Shown here: piece after piece, positions 44,558-53,230 of the stretch
Position numbering within the stretch: position 1 is the first letter of the stretch
How the letters are laid out: each line of letters opens with the position of its first letter
DNA from: Arthrobacter sp. CDRTa11
GTDB taxonomy: Bacteria; Actinomycetota; Actinomycetes; Actinomycetales; Micrococcaceae
Direction of reading: 5' to 3'
Assembly: GCF_026427775.1 (NCBI RefSeq)
Contig: NZ_CP044532.1
Span: 4,960,001-5,024,000, forward strand
DNA length: 64,000 nucleotides
The notes under the pieces: model-generated
The model's input: the letters and a program-made list of their open reading frames with translations, nothing else
The model's database searches: none
What the model was told of the DNA's origin: nothing
Made by a program: the position numbers and the translations under genes

Positions 44558-45316
44558 TTACCCTTCGCTCAGACGGCGGGCTATGCCGCGCGCTGCTGTT
44601 TGCAGCGCGGGAACCAGCGACTGCAGCCGCATCTCACGCAGGGGAACCACGACGCCGAGCGCAGCCACTGCCCGCTGCCTGCCGTCGAGCACGGGAACGG
44701 CAATGCCCCAGGTGTCCGGATCCACGGCGCCGGCCAGCTGAGCGAAACCTTGGCGGGCGGTTTCGCTGAGGAGGGCGCGCAGGGCTTGGGGTGTCATCTT
44801 TTCGGCCGGATCCGAGAACTGGTCCAGATACTCCCGCTGCAGGGCCTTGGGCTGGTGGGCCATGAGGGCCAGTCCCACGGACGAGACGTGGACCGGCATC
44901 CTGCCGGCCACCCGCGCCCTGTTGGCAACGGAACCCCTGCGCGAGAGCCGCTCCACAAACAGCACCTCCCAACCTTCCAGCACGGCAAGGTTGACGTTCT
45001 GGTTGAGGACGGCCTGGATGTCCTCCATAAAGGGCAGCGCCGCCTGCCGCAGCGCCAGGGTGGGGGAATTGCGGTTCACGAGCTCCCACAGCCGCAGCCC
45101 CAACCGCACGGTCCCGCCCGGCCCGGGCTCCAGCAGTCCGTGCGCCGCGAGCTGCCGGACCAGCCGGTGGGCAGTGGTGAGGGGAAGCCCCGCCCGGGTT
45201 GCCAAATCCGACAACTGCAGGCTTCCGGCACCTTCCGGGAAAGCCGAGATAACACGGACCACCCGGTCCACCACCGAGTCTCCAGAGACTGAGTTGGCCA
45301 CCGCACCTGCTTCCAT
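44558..45316 (-). CDS. IclR-family regulator, probable PobR
   Basis: A 252-residue IclR regulator. N-terminal winged HTH: VVDRVVRVISAFPEGAGSLQLSDLATRAGLPLTTAHRLVRQL. The C-terminal effector domain has ERLSRRGSVANRARVAGRMPVHVSSVGLALMA and AVPVLDGRQRAVAALGV, both IclR hallmarks. The ATG at 45316 gives the usual family length; the open frame upstream is a read-through. Position 117 bp upstream of pobA on the same strand suggests it controls pobA in response to 4-hydroxybenzoate. The symbol pobR is used for several unrelated families, so none is given. Confidence 0.88.
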   Translation of the reverse strand: MEAGAVANSVSGDSVVDRVVRVISAFPEGAGSLQLSDLATRAGLPLTTAHRLVRQLAAHGLLEPGPGGTVRLGLRLWELVNRNSPTLALRQAALPFMEDIQAVLNQNVNLAVLEGWEVLFVERLSRRGSVANRARVAGRMPVHVSSVGLALMAHQPKALQREYLDQFSDPAEKMTPQALRALLSETARQGFAQLAGAVDPDTWGIAVPVLDGRQRAVAALGVVVPLREMRLQSLVPALQTAARGIARRLSEG

Positions 45317-45520
45317 TGAATGGGTCTTTGTGCCCAGATTACTCCTGGAGCGGCACGCCTTCTGCAAGAGGCTTCTTGCCGGTGGACTTCTGCAGGTACG
45401 GTCCTCAGGAAGGGCCCTGCCACGGGCTCTTAGCTTGCCTCGAGTCTTGCCTCCGCAGCGTTCCCACGATCGGAACGGCGGGGCAACACTGCGGAAACAG
45501 CCCCACGTGATGCTGGAGGC

Positions 45521-46363
45521 ATGAAGCCCACTGCAAGGAAACCTGCCACGGCTGATTTGAGCTGCGAAGTCTGCGGCCTGATGCCGGAACCCACCAAGAC
45601 CCGCCTGACCGTGGCCAATGTGGCCGTTATGCTCCCAATTGAACTCCTGGTCCACGCCCTGGTGGTCCAGACGCACCTGCCCTACCTGGCCAAGGTTCTG
45701 GTGCTCACCCTCACCGCCACCGTCCTGGTGATCTGGGTGGCGGAACCCTCCGCCGCCCGGGTTCTGAAGGGCTGGCTGCACGCCCCCGCACTGCGGCACC
45801 GGAGGCGGCTGGGTGCTGCGCCGGCGCTCTGGCGAGCCCGCACCGTGCTGCGGGACCAGCCCGGTTCGCTGCAGAAAATCACCCAGGCGCTGGCCCGCCT
45901 GGATACCAACATCCTGAGCATTCATGTGCACCCCGTTCCCGGCGGAGTCCTGGATGAGTTTGTTCTCTCCGCGCCGGGCAACCTCAGCGAACGCAAGCTT
46001 CTGGAGGCACTGCACGACGGCGGCGGCTCCCGGTCCCACGTGTGGCCCACCACGGCGCTGGCCATGGCGGACGGGCAGACCAGGGCATTGAGCCTGGCCG
46101 CCAGGATAGCCGACGCCCCTGACGAACTGCCTCTTGCCGTGGCCGAGCTGCTGCGGGCACGGATCGTCCCGGCGGCGGAGGCCGCCCTGCAGGAAACGGA
46201 CGACGGCGGCACCCGGCTGAAGATCCCCACAGCGTGGCACGGACCCATCACGTTCGCCCGTCCCGATGAACCATTTACGCCGGCGGAGTCAGCCCGCGCC
46301 CACCGGCTGGCGGAACTGGCCGAGATCCTCTCGCACCGGCCGGTAGTCGCCCCCCGCGTCTAA
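45521..46363 (+). CDS. Membrane-anchored ACT-domain protein
   Basis: A 280-residue protein. A short N-terminal C-x-x-C (LSCEVCGLM, residues 15-18) precedes two predicted membrane helices (about 33-75). Then comes an ACT domain: RARTVLRDQPGSLQKITQALARLDTNILSIHVHPVP (about 109-145). ACT domains bind amino acids or other small ligands. The C-terminal 100 residues contain an acetyltransferase-like end (ITFARPDEPFTPAESARAHRLAELAEIL) but no clear catalytic motif. It stands between the IclR gene and a convergent lipid kinase gene. Likely a membrane sensor or regulator; partner unknown. Confidence 0.75.
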   Translation: MKPTARKPATADLSCEVCGLMPEPTKTRLTVANVAVMLPIELLVHALVVQTHLPYLAKVLVLTLTATVLVIWVAEPSAARVLKGWLHAPALRHRRRLGAAPALWRARTVLRDQPGSLQKITQALARLDTNILSIHVHPVPGGVLDEFVLSAPGNLSERKLLEALHDGGGSRSHVWPTTALAMADGQTRALSLAARIADAPDELPLAVAELLRARIVPAAEAALQETDDGGTRLKIPTAWHGPITFARPDEPFTPAESARAHRLAELAEILSHRPVVAPRV

Positions 46364-46423
46364 GTAGCAGCCAGTGTCGTTGTGAGGCCGCCTCAAAACG
46401 ACACTTGCTGCTACACCTGGTTG
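46364..46423. repeat. Family A intergenic palindromic repeat, copy 2 (divergent)
   Basis: GTAGCAGCCAGTGTCGTT (46364-46381) pairs with its complement at 46397-46414 with one mismatch, around TGTGAGGCCGCCTCA, and ACCTGGTTGG follows. The core TGTCGTT...AACGACA matches the 3818 copy. It abuts the TAA of the ACT gene directly and ends 3 bp before the stop of the convergent kinase gene. Confidence 0.85.
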
Positions 46424-46425
46424 GA

Positions 46426-47343
46426 TTACATCCGGAGGGTGATGGCGGACGGCTCCAGGGTCATCAGGACGTGCTTGCCCTCCCCCTCGTGGTCGCCGTC
46501 AAGCTGGTAATCGTCGTTGTGTTCCAGCGTGATTTCCACTGACGTGCCCTGGAAATATTCAACGGACGTGTCCCGGCCCTTACCCTTGACGATCATGCCG
46601 GCGATCACGGAGAACCAGCCGAACCTCCCCCTCGGCGCCAGAACCACGACGTCCAGGAGGCCATCGTCTACCTTGGCGTCGGGGAAAATCTCCAAACCGC
46701 CCTGGACCTTGCCACAGTTGCCCACCATCACGCTGCGGACCCGGCGGTGCACCACGTCCTTGCCGTCAACAATGATGGTGGCCTTGACCGGCTTGCCCGG
46801 CAGGTTCCGAATGCCGGCGTCCACATAGGCCAGCCAGCCCACCTTGTCCTTGAGGTCCTCGTTGGTGTCGGCCATGATGGTGGCGTCGTAACCCACTCCC
46901 GCCATCACCAGGAACAGCTGCTCCTTGTCGGGGTTGTTCCGGCGGGCGCGGACGACGTCGATCTTCCGCTCGGTTCCCGCCAGGGCCCCGGCCATGGCAC
47001 CGTCAAAATCGGTTACGTCCATGCCCAGGTTGCGGGCCAGGAGGTTTCCCGTGCCGAACGGGAGCAACCCCATGGGCACGTCACCTCCGGCAAGGACCTC
47101 AGCCACGCACCGCACGGTTCCGTCGCCGCCGGCGGCAATAACGACGTCGGCACCCTGCTCAAGCGCTTCTTGCGCCTGGCCGACACCCGGGTCCTCCTTG
47201 GTGGTCTCCAGCCAAATGGGCTCGCCCCAGCCGTTCCCAGAGCAGTGCTTGGCAGCGAGGGCACGCACATCAACGTCCACCGGCTTGGCAGGATTGACGA
47301 TGATCGCCGCGCGCTTGAGGGCTGGGGAGCTGTTGGCTGTCAT
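46426..47343 (-). CDS. Diacylglycerol kinase-family lipid kinase
   Basis: A 305-residue kinase of the DagK/YegS group. The catalytic nucleotide loop is VVIAAGGDGTVRCVAEVLAGGDVPMGLLPFGTGNLLARNLG (about 62-102), a perfect G-G-D-G-T and G-T-G-N pair. A central AGVGYDATIMADT and a C-terminal VDDGLLDVVVLAP follow. It phosphorylates a membrane lipid such as diacylglycerol or sphingosine-like lipids. The ATG at 47343 follows GGAGG; the extra upstream frame is not used. It converges on the ACT gene across the family A repeat. Confidence 0.9.
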   Translation of the reverse strand: MTANSSPALKRAAIIVNPAKPVDVDVRALAAKHCSGNGWGEPIWLETTKEDPGVGQAQEALEQGADVVIAAGGDGTVRCVAEVLAGGDVPMGLLPFGTGNLLARNLGMDVTDFDGAMAGALAGTERKIDVVRARRNNPDKEQLFLVMAGVGYDATIMADTNEDLKDKVGWLAYVDAGIRNLPGKPVKATIIVDGKDVVHRRVRSVMVGNCGKVQGGLEIFPDAKVDDGLLDVVVLAPRGRFGWFSVIAGMIVKGKGRDTSVEYFQGTSVEITLEHNDDYQLDGDHEGEGKHVLMTLEPSAITLRM

Positions 47344-47436
47344 GAAGTCCTCCGTGAACGTGGGAATGTGCGCCTTGAAAGTAAGCATACTTGCCATTTC
47401 GGGATCGAGGCCGCTGTATCCCTCTGCGGAAACCCG

Positions 47437-47790
47437 CTACGGGCGGTTTTCCTGGTTCCGGACTCCCGTGTTGTGGATTGCCGGGTTCTGGATTTCCTGG
47501 TTCTGCGAAGCCAATTTCCGCGCTTCCTGGTGGCGGGCGTTGATCCGGGCCGATCGGATAATCGTGAAGACGCCGAGGGCATCAACCAGCGCGATGACGG
47601 CGATCATCCAGTACAAACCCTGGCCGGCCACAAGGATCATGCCCACCACCCCGGTGGCGATTGTCATGATGACAGGCAAGAGCCAAACGGGACGGGCCTG
47701 CCGGGCTGTGGCGGACGAGGGTGTGGTGGAAGAGGGTGTGGTGGAAGAGGGTGTGGTGGAAGTGTCAGGGGCTGCCTGCGGCTCGCTCAT
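47437..47790 (-). CDS. Small two-helix membrane protein with N-terminal TTPSS repeat
   Basis: A 117-residue protein: a Ser/Thr/Pro-rich N-terminus with three exact TTPSS units (encoded by three 15-bp tandem repeats at 47717-47761), then two predicted membrane helices (about residues 36-56 and 61-80), then a polar tail. The ATG at 47790 has GGAG before it. It lies 93 bp upstream of the lipid kinase gene, on the same strand. Function unknown. Confidence 0.65.
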   Translation of the reverse strand: MSEPQAAPDTSTTPSSTTPSSTTPSSATARQARPVWLLPVIMTIATGVVGMILVAGQGLYWMIAVIALVDALGVFTIIRSARINARHQEARKLASQNQEIQNPAIHNTGVRNQENRP

Positions 47791-47882
47791 GGATACGTCT
47801 CCTTCTGAGGTGTGGGCGTATGAAGTCCCAGGACTAAAGTCCCAAGGCATCAAGTCTCAGGGTCGATCCTACGGTCAGCGGG

Positions 47883-49256
47883 CTACAGCGCCTTCACCGC
47901 GCCCAGCACCTTGGCCAGGGAATCCTTGGCGTCGCCGAACAACAGGGAGGTCTGAGGCTCGTACAGCAGCTCGTTTTCAATCCCGGCGAACCCAGGCCGC
48001 ATGGAACGCTTCAGGAAAATCACCTGCCGCGCGTCGGCCACCTCCAAAATGGGCATCCCGTAGATGGGCGAGCCGGAGGAAGTCTTCGCGGCCGGGTTCA
48101 CCACATCGTTGGCGCCCACCACCAGGGCAACGTCCGCCGTCCTGAACTCGGAATTGATCTCGCCCATCTCCTTGAGCGACTCGTACGGGACGTTGGCCTC
48201 GGCCAGGAGCACATTCATATGCCCCGGCATCCGGCCGGCCACGGGGTGGATGGCGAAGTCCACTTCAATGCCGCGGGCTTCGAGGGCAGTTGCCAGTTCG
48301 GCGGCCGTGTGCTGGCCCTGCGCCACCGCCAGGCCATAACCCGGAACAATGATCACCCGCTGTGCGTAGCCCAGCAGCACCGCCACGTCCTCCGGGCTGG
48401 AGGACCGAACGGGACGTTCGCTCACGGCGGTGGACCCCGCCGTCGAACCTCCTTTGAAGGCCCCGAACAGGATTCCGGCCACGCTGCGGCCCATCGCCGC
48501 CGCCATGGCACGGGTCAGGATGGTACCGGAAGCGCCCACCAGGGTGCCCGCCACTACCAGGAGCACGTTGCCCAGCACAATGCCGGAGGCCGCAACCGCC
48601 AGGCCGGTGAAGGCGTTCAGCAGCGAGATGACGATCGGCACGTCAGCGCCGCCCACCGGCAGCACCAGGAGCACGCCGGCCACCAGTCCCAGGAGCATAA
48701 GCAGCACGGCAAGCACCAGCGATCCCGTCAGGACGATGGCGACGGCGGCGCCCACCGCGGCGAGCAGCACCGCCGCCATGACCACGGGCAGGCCAGGAAA
48801 GACCACGGGCCGGGTGGTCATGAGTTCCTGCAGCTTTGCGAAGGTGACTCCGGACCCGGCAAAGGAGACCGCCCCGACCAGCAGCGTAAAGACAATGGCA
48901 AGCCGTACCCACGGGTCCTCTGAGTGGCTGAGTTCCAGCAGGGCAACCAGCGCAGCGGCGCCGCCGCCCACACCGTTGAAGGCGGCCACCAGCTGCGGCA
49001 TCTGCGTCATCTTGACGCCACGGGCCACCGGCGCAGCCACCACCGTCCCAACGGCAATGGATCCAAGAATCCAGGGGATGTTGTCCAGCCGCATGGACAG
49101 GAACACCGTGATGACGCCGATCAGGGCACCCAGCGCGCCGATCAGGTTGCCCCGGCGGGCTGTGCGCGGAGAACTGAGTCCCCGCAGCGCCAGGATAAAG
49201 AAAACAGCGGCGACGAGATACAGGAGCGAGGTCCAGACCGGATCGAGGATGTTCAC
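47883..49256 (-). CDS. pntB: NAD(P) transhydrogenase subunit beta
   Basis: A 457-residue membrane subunit of the proton-translocating transhydrogenase, which reduces NADP+ with NADH at the cost of proton motive force. The first 280 residues hold about nine helices with GNLIGALGALIGV and the conserved QMPQLVAAFNGVGGGAAAL. The C-terminal NADP(H) domain III has VIIVPGYGLAVAQGQHTAAELA, DFAIHPVAGRMPGHMNVLLAEA and VVGANDVVNPAAKTSSGSPIYGMPI. Overlaps the upstream small subunit by 4 bp. Confidence 0.95.
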   Translation of the reverse strand: MNILDPVWTSLLYLVAAVFFILALRGLSSPRTARRGNLIGALGALIGVITVFLSMRLDNIPWILGSIAVGTVVAAPVARGVKMTQMPQLVAAFNGVGGGAAALVALLELSHSEDPWVRLAIVFTLLVGAVSFAGSGVTFAKLQELMTTRPVVFPGLPVVMAAVLLAAVGAAVAIVLTGSLVLAVLLMLLGLVAGVLLVLPVGGADVPIVISLLNAFTGLAVAASGIVLGNVLLVVAGTLVGASGTILTRAMAAAMGRSVAGILFGAFKGGSTAGSTAVSERPVRSSSPEDVAVLLGYAQRVIIVPGYGLAVAQGQHTAAELATALEARGIEVDFAIHPVAGRMPGHMNVLLAEANVPYESLKEMGEINSEFRTADVALVVGANDVVNPAAKTSSGSPIYGMPILEVADARQVIFLKRSMRPGFAGIENELLYEPQTSLLFGDAKDSLAKVLGAVKAL

Positions 49257-49567
49257 TTGTTGTCCGCCTTCGCCGCGGTCCGGGCAACCTCTTTTTTGCC
49301 GTGGAACATGTGGAGCATCCGGTCGGTCACCACGAAGCCGCCCACCAGGTTGGCGGTGGCCAGCACCACGGCGAGCAGCGCCACCGCGAGCACCCAGCCG
49401 TCGGTCGCCTGCCCGGCGACGATGATGGCGCCCACCAGGATGATGCCGTGGATGGCGTTGGCGCCGGACATCAGTGGTGTGTGCAGGGTGCTGGAGACCT
49501 TGGAGACCACTTCGAAGCCGACAAACACCGCCAGCACGGTAATCGTCAGCAGGCTCATTCCGTCCAT
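49253..49567 (-). CDS. pntAB: NAD(P) transhydrogenase subunit alpha part 2 (membrane)
   Basis: A 104-residue membrane subunit with three helices: LLTITVLAVFVGFEVVSKV, then STLHTPLMSGANAIHGIILVGAI, then ALLAVVLATANLVGGFVVTDRML. In E. coli it is the C-terminal part of PntA; here it is separate, as in Rhodospirillum and most actinobacteria. It overlaps the alpha-1 gene by one base (TAATG) and pntB by 4 bp. Confidence 0.93.
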   Translation of the reverse strand: MDGMSLLTITVLAVFVGFEVVSKVSSTLHTPLMSGANAIHGIILVGAIIVAGQATDGWVLAVALLAVVLATANLVGGFVVTDRMLHMFHGKKEVARTAAKADNK

Positions 49568-50745
49568 TAGAGCCGTCCTTCCTGGCGTGGCTGGGATCCG
49601 GCTGCCGGCGCGGCGAGCGCTTCCGCCGTCGGCGGGTGGACCACCACGCCGTCGTGCGTGAGGCAGGCGCCCGCCACCACGTCGTCGTCGAAATCTGGTA
49701 CGACTGTGCCGTCCCGCGTCATCAGGGCGAGCAGGTTGGCCACGTTCTTGGCGTAAAGCCGGGACGCGTCGAACGCCATGGTGGACGGCGCGTCCTTCAG
49801 TCCCACCAGGGTGACGTGGCCCTGCCCGTCCGCGGTGGGCACCAGGATGTCCTCGCCGGGAACGCATCCCTCCACGTTGCCGCCGGATTCCGCGGCGAGG
49901 TCCACCACCACAGAGCCGGCGCGCATCCCCTGCACCATCCCGCGGCTGACCAGGAGGGGCGCGCGCCTGCCGGGGACGGCCGCCGTCGTAATCAGGACGT
50001 CCGCCTGGGCGACGTGCGGGGCGAGGAGTTCGCGCTGGAGCGCACCCCGGTCCGCGCTCAATTCCCGGGCATAGCCGCCTGAGGTCTCCGCGGTTTCCAG
50101 GTCCAGTTTGATGAAAGTGCCGCCCATCGAGGCGACTTCGTCCGCCGAGGCGGGGCGGATGTCATTGGCAGAGACGCGGGCGCCGAGCCTTTTCGCGGTG
50201 CCGATGGCCTGCAGCCCGGCCACGCCGGCGCCGAGCACCAGGACTCGGGCCGGCGGGACCGTGCCGGCGGCGGTCATGTACAGCGGGAAGAACCGCGGCA
50301 GGCGGATGGCGGCCTCCAGCACGCAGCGGTATCCGGCCACCAGGGCCTGGGAACTGAGGGCATCCATGGACTGGGCGCGGGAGATGCGGGGCACCAGTTC
50401 CAGTGCAAAGGACGTCACGCCCGCCGCAGCCAGTGCCTGGACCGTGGCCAATTCGGACGACGGCGCTGCCAGGCCGATGGTGACTGCTCCCCTTTTCAGG
50501 GACTTGGCTGTTCCGGTCTCCAGCGGGCGGACGTGGGCGAGGACGTCCAAGCCGGGGGTTTCGAGGCGATCCACGATCCGGGCCCCGGCCTGCTGGTACT
50601 CCTGGTCGCTATAGCCGGCCAAAGCGCCTGCCATCGATTCGACCAGCACCTCAAGGCCGAGCCCGGCCAGCTGCTTGACTGTTTCCGGGGTGGCGGCCAC
50701 CCGCCGCTCACCTTCGCGGCTTTCCCGCGGTATGCCGAGTTTCAA
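49567..50745 (-). CDS. pntAA: NAD(P) transhydrogenase subunit alpha part 1 (NAD(H) domain)
   Basis: A 392-residue soluble NAD(H)-binding domain I, related to alanine dehydrogenase. It begins MKLGIPRESREGERRVAATPETV, and has PRISRAQSMDALSSQA, the Rossmann loop [22 protein letters not shown], and the mobile loop PTADGQGHVTLVGLKDAPSTMAF. The only start that gives this N-terminus is a TTG at 50745 with GGGGAG before it; no ATG or GTG fits. First gene of the three-gene operon; the leader contains the family B palindrome at 50875. Confidence 0.92.
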   Translation of the reverse strand: MKLGIPRESREGERRVAATPETVKQLAGLGLEVLVESMAGALAGYSDQEYQQAGARIVDRLETPGLDVLAHVRPLETGTAKSLKRGAVTIGLAAPSSELATVQALAAAGVTSFALELVPRISRAQSMDALSSQALVAGYRCVLEAAIRLPRFFPLYMTAAGTVPPARVLVLGAGVAGLQAIGTAKRLGARVSANDIRPASADEVASMGGTFIKLDLETAETSGGYARELSADRGALQRELLAPHVAQADVLITTAAVPGRRAPLLVSRGMVQGMRAGSVVVDLAAESGGNVEGCVPGEDILVPTADGQGHVTLVGLKDAPSTMAFDASRLYAKNVANLLALMTRDGTVVPDFDDDVVAGACLTHDGVVVHPPTAEALAAPAAGSQPRQEGRL

Positions 50746-50874
50746 CCGCCGACTCCCCTCACTGACGAGTGCGCAGTGCGGCGTGGCTGGTCCCGCCGCT
50801 GAGTCGGGTGATTCAAGGCGGGCTCCGCGTAGCTGCACTGCTGCACGTAGTTGGCTAGAGTCTATGGCCCCCCG

Positions 50875-50935
50875 CGCGAACTGGCAGCTAATTCCCTCAG
50901 TTTCGGCGTTTGGGGGCGTGTGCTGCCAGTTCGCG
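50875..50935. repeat. Family B intergenic palindromic repeat, copy 1
   Basis: CGCGAACTGGCAGC (50875-50888) pairs perfectly with GCTGCCAGTTCGCG (50922-50935) across a 33-nt loop beginning TAATTCCCTCA. It lies between the pcaR stop and the pntAA start. A second copy is at 51771, on the other side of pcaR. Confidence 0.9.
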
Positions 50936-50940
50936 GCAGG

Positions 50941-51753
50941 CTACTGCCTCGCTGACAGGTCCGCCGAGATCAGCTTGGCCGTGGCCACAATCTCCTGCGC
51001 CACCGATGCCAGGTACGCCTCCCGGTCCGGTTTGGCCGCGACCGACTGGGCCTGCAGGGACACGTTGACCGCCGCTACTACCTTGCTGGGGCCGTCATAG
51101 ACAGGCGCGGCCACGGACATGAGCCCCAGTTCCAGCTCCTCGTCCAGCAGGCACCAGCCCTGGGCCCGGACGGTTTCCAGCTCAGCCAGGAGTTCCCGGG
51201 CCGTGCCCAGCGCGCGCGGGGTGAGCGGCCTAATGTCCGCTGCGGCCAGGTAGGCCTTCAGTTCAGCCGGCGGCAGCGCGGCCAGCAGTACCCTGCCCAT
51301 TGACGTGGCGTAAGCGGGGAAGCGGGTGCCAACGGTGATGCCCACATTCATGATCCGGCGTGTGGTCACCCGGGCGATGTACGCGATGTCCGTTCCGTCC
51401 AGCACAGCGGCGGACGTGGACTCCCCCAGCTTGAGCGACAGCTCCTCCAGGTGCGGCTGGGCCAGCTGCGGCAGGGACAACCCCGAAAGATACGCGTAGC
51501 CGAGCTGGAGGACCTTGGCCGTGAGGGCGAACGTCTTGCCGTCGGTCCTGACGTAGCCGAGCTCCACGAGCGTGTGCAGGAACCGCCGGGCGGTGGCCCT
51601 GGTGAGGTCGGTACGGGCAGCCACCTCGGTGAGGGTCATGACCGGGTGGTCCCCGTCGAACGCCCGGATCACGGCCAGCCCGCGCGCCAGCGACTGCACG
51701 TACTGGTCACTCGCCTGCGGAGCGGCCTGCGTGGCGGCTGGTGCTTCGGTCAT
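50941..51753 (-). CDS. pcaR: IclR-family regulator of the beta-ketoadipate genes (PcaR type)
   Basis: A 270-residue IclR regulator of the PcaR/PcaU/PobR branch. HTH: YVQSLARGLAVIRAFDGDHPVMTLTEVAARTDLTRATARRFLHTL. Effector domain: YAYLSGLSLPQLAQPHLEEL, IAYIARVTTRRIMNVGITVGTRFPAYATSMGRVLLAAL, and DEELELGLMSVAAPVYD. It follows pcaJ in the same direction, with a family B palindrome in the 92-bp gap, and would activate the pca genes with beta-ketoadipate or protocatechuate. The ATG at 51753 is chosen. It is flanked on both sides by the same repeat. Confidence 0.9.
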   Translation of the reverse strand: MTEAPAATQAAPQASDQYVQSLARGLAVIRAFDGDHPVMTLTEVAARTDLTRATARRFLHTLVELGYVRTDGKTFALTAKVLQLGYAYLSGLSLPQLAQPHLEELSLKLGESTSAAVLDGTDIAYIARVTTRRIMNVGITVGTRFPAYATSMGRVLLAALPPAELKAYLAAADIRPLTPRALGTARELLAELETVRAQGWCLLDEELELGLMSVAAPVYDGPSKVVAAVNVSLQAQSVAAKPDREAYLASVAQEIVATAKLISADLSARQ

Positions 51754-51770
51754 GGTTACCAATCCTATTG

Positions 51771-51833
51771 GCGCGAACTGGCAGCTAATGCCCTCAAAAG
51801 CCGGATTTGAGGGGATCTGCTGCCAGTTCGCGC
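51771..51833. repeat. Family B intergenic palindromic repeat, copy 2
   Basis: GCGCGAACTGGCAGC (51771-51785) pairs perfectly with 51819-51833; the loop holds a second dyad CCCTCAAA...TTTGAGGG. The arms match copy 1 at 50875. It lies between pcaJ and pcaR. Confidence 0.9.
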
Positions 51834-51845
51834 AGGGGTGGGGGG

Positions 51846-52526
51846 TTAGGGTGCGACGGCGGGGGCTGCTTTGAGCGGGACAGGCACCAGTTCCTGGAGT
51901 TCTTCGAGGGTGCAGCCGAAGGTTTCGCGGACGGTGACTCCTTCGGGGCCGGTCAGGAATACGGCCTTGTCGGTGTAGACACGGGTCACGCAGCCCACCC
52001 CTGTGAGCGGGTAGGTGCACGCTTCCACGATCTTGGATGCCCCCTCGCGGGTCAGGAGCGTCATCATCACAAAGACGTCCTTTGCGCCTGTGGCCAGGTC
52101 CATCGCTCCGCCCACGGCAGGAATGGCGTCCGGTGCACCCGTGTGCCAGTTCGCGAGGTCCCCGGTAGCGGAAACCTGAAACGCTCCCAGGACGCAGATG
52201 TCCAGGTGCCCGCCGCGCATGATCGCGAACGAGTCGGCATGGTGGAAGTAGGACGCACCCGGGAGCTCGGTGACGGGGATCTTGCCGGCGTTGATGAGGT
52301 CGCCGTCGATCTGGTCCCCTGTGGCTTCGGGGCCCATGCCCAGCATGCCGTTCTCCGTGTGCAGGGTGATGTCCTGGTCCTCGGTGAGGTAGTTGGACAC
52401 CAGCGTGGGCTGGCCGATGCCAAGGTTCACGAACGAGCCGGGCTTGATGTCCTTGGCCACGAGCCGTGCGAGGTCGTCACGGCCCAGGGGCGTTGCCGAG
52501 GTCTGGAGGGACGTTGCGGTGCTCAT
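51846..52526 (-). CDS. pcaJ: 3-oxoadipate CoA-transferase subunit B
   Basis: A 226-residue CoA-transferase beta subunit that, with PcaI, moves CoA from succinyl-CoA to 3-oxoadipate. NLGIGQPTLVSNYL is the family start; the catalytic glutamate is E58 in HTENGMLGMGP. It follows pcaI with a 1-bp gap. The C-terminal AAPAVAP end is short. Last structural gene of the pca cluster. Confidence 0.94.
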   Translation of the reverse strand: MSTATSLQTSATPLGRDDLARLVAKDIKPGSFVNLGIGQPTLVSNYLTEDQDITLHTENGMLGMGPEATGDQIDGDLINAGKIPVTELPGASYFHHADSFAIMRGGHLDICVLGAFQVSATGDLANWHTGAPDAIPAVGGAMDLATGAKDVFVMMTLLTREGASKIVEACTYPLTGVGCVTRVYTDKAVFLTGPEGVTVRETFGCTLEELQELVPVPLKAAPAVAP

Positions 52527-52527
52527 G

Positions 52528-53226
52528 TCAGGCCGCCTTCTCTGAAGTGCCGCCGGATGTTGTGCCTGTGGCCACGCGGACGACGGTGTTGACGTAGATT
52601 CCCGGGGTCACCACGTTCTCCGGGTCCAATCCTCCGGTGGGGACGATCTCGGCGACCTGGACGATGGTGTGCTTCGCCGCGGCGGCCATGATGGGGCCGA
52701 AGTTCCGGGCCGTCTTGCGGTACACGAGGTTGCCCTTGCCGTCGGCCTTGAGCGCCTTGATCAGTGCGACGTCGGCGTGGATGGGTGTCTCGAAGACCTG
52801 GCCGCGGCCGTCGATGATCCGGGTTTCCTTGCCCTCGGCCAGCATGGTGCCGTATCCGGTGGGGGTGAAGAACCCGCCGATGCCCGCGCCGGCGGCGCGG
52901 ATGCGTTCGGCGAGGTTGCCCTGCGGTACCAGCTCCAGCTCGATCTCCCCGGCCTTGTACTTGGCGTCGAAATGCCAGGAGTCGGATTGCCGCGGGAAGG
53001 AGCAGATCATCTTTTTCACCCGGCCTTCCTTGATCAGCAGCGCCAAACCCTGGTCGCCTTGGCCGGCGTTGTTGTTCACCACGGTCAAGTCCTTGGCGCC
53101 GCAGTCCAGCAGCGCATCGATCAGCTCAAACGGCTGCCCGGCGTTGCCGAAGCCGCCGATCATGACGGTGGAACCGTCCTTGACGCCGGCAACGGCCTCG
53201 GCCACGGAATCAACAAAATTCAGCAT
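52528..53226 (-). CDS. pcaI: 3-oxoadipate CoA-transferase subunit A
   Basis: A 232-residue CoA-transferase alpha subunit. The glycine-rich CoA loop is VMIGGFGNAGQPFELIDALLD (about residues 21-41); VVNNNAGQGDQGLALLI and GVGI-like GAGIGGFFTPTGYGT follow, typical of PcaI. It is 4 bp after pcaF and 1 bp before pcaJ, so the trio is co-translated. The GTG/ATG start at 53226 is the only one with a sensible N-terminus. Confidence 0.94.
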   Translation of the reverse strand: MLNFVDSVAEAVAGVKDGSTVMIGGFGNAGQPFELIDALLDCGAKDLTVVNNNAGQGDQGLALLIKEGRVKKMICSFPRQSDSWHFDAKYKAGEIELELVPQGNLAERIRAAGAGIGGFFTPTGYGTMLAEGKETRIIDGRGQVFETPIHADVALIKALKADGKGNLVYRKTARNFGPIMAAAAKHTIVQVAEIVPTGGLDPENVVTPGIYVNTVVRVATGTTSGGTSEKAA

Positions 53227-53230
53227 TGTC

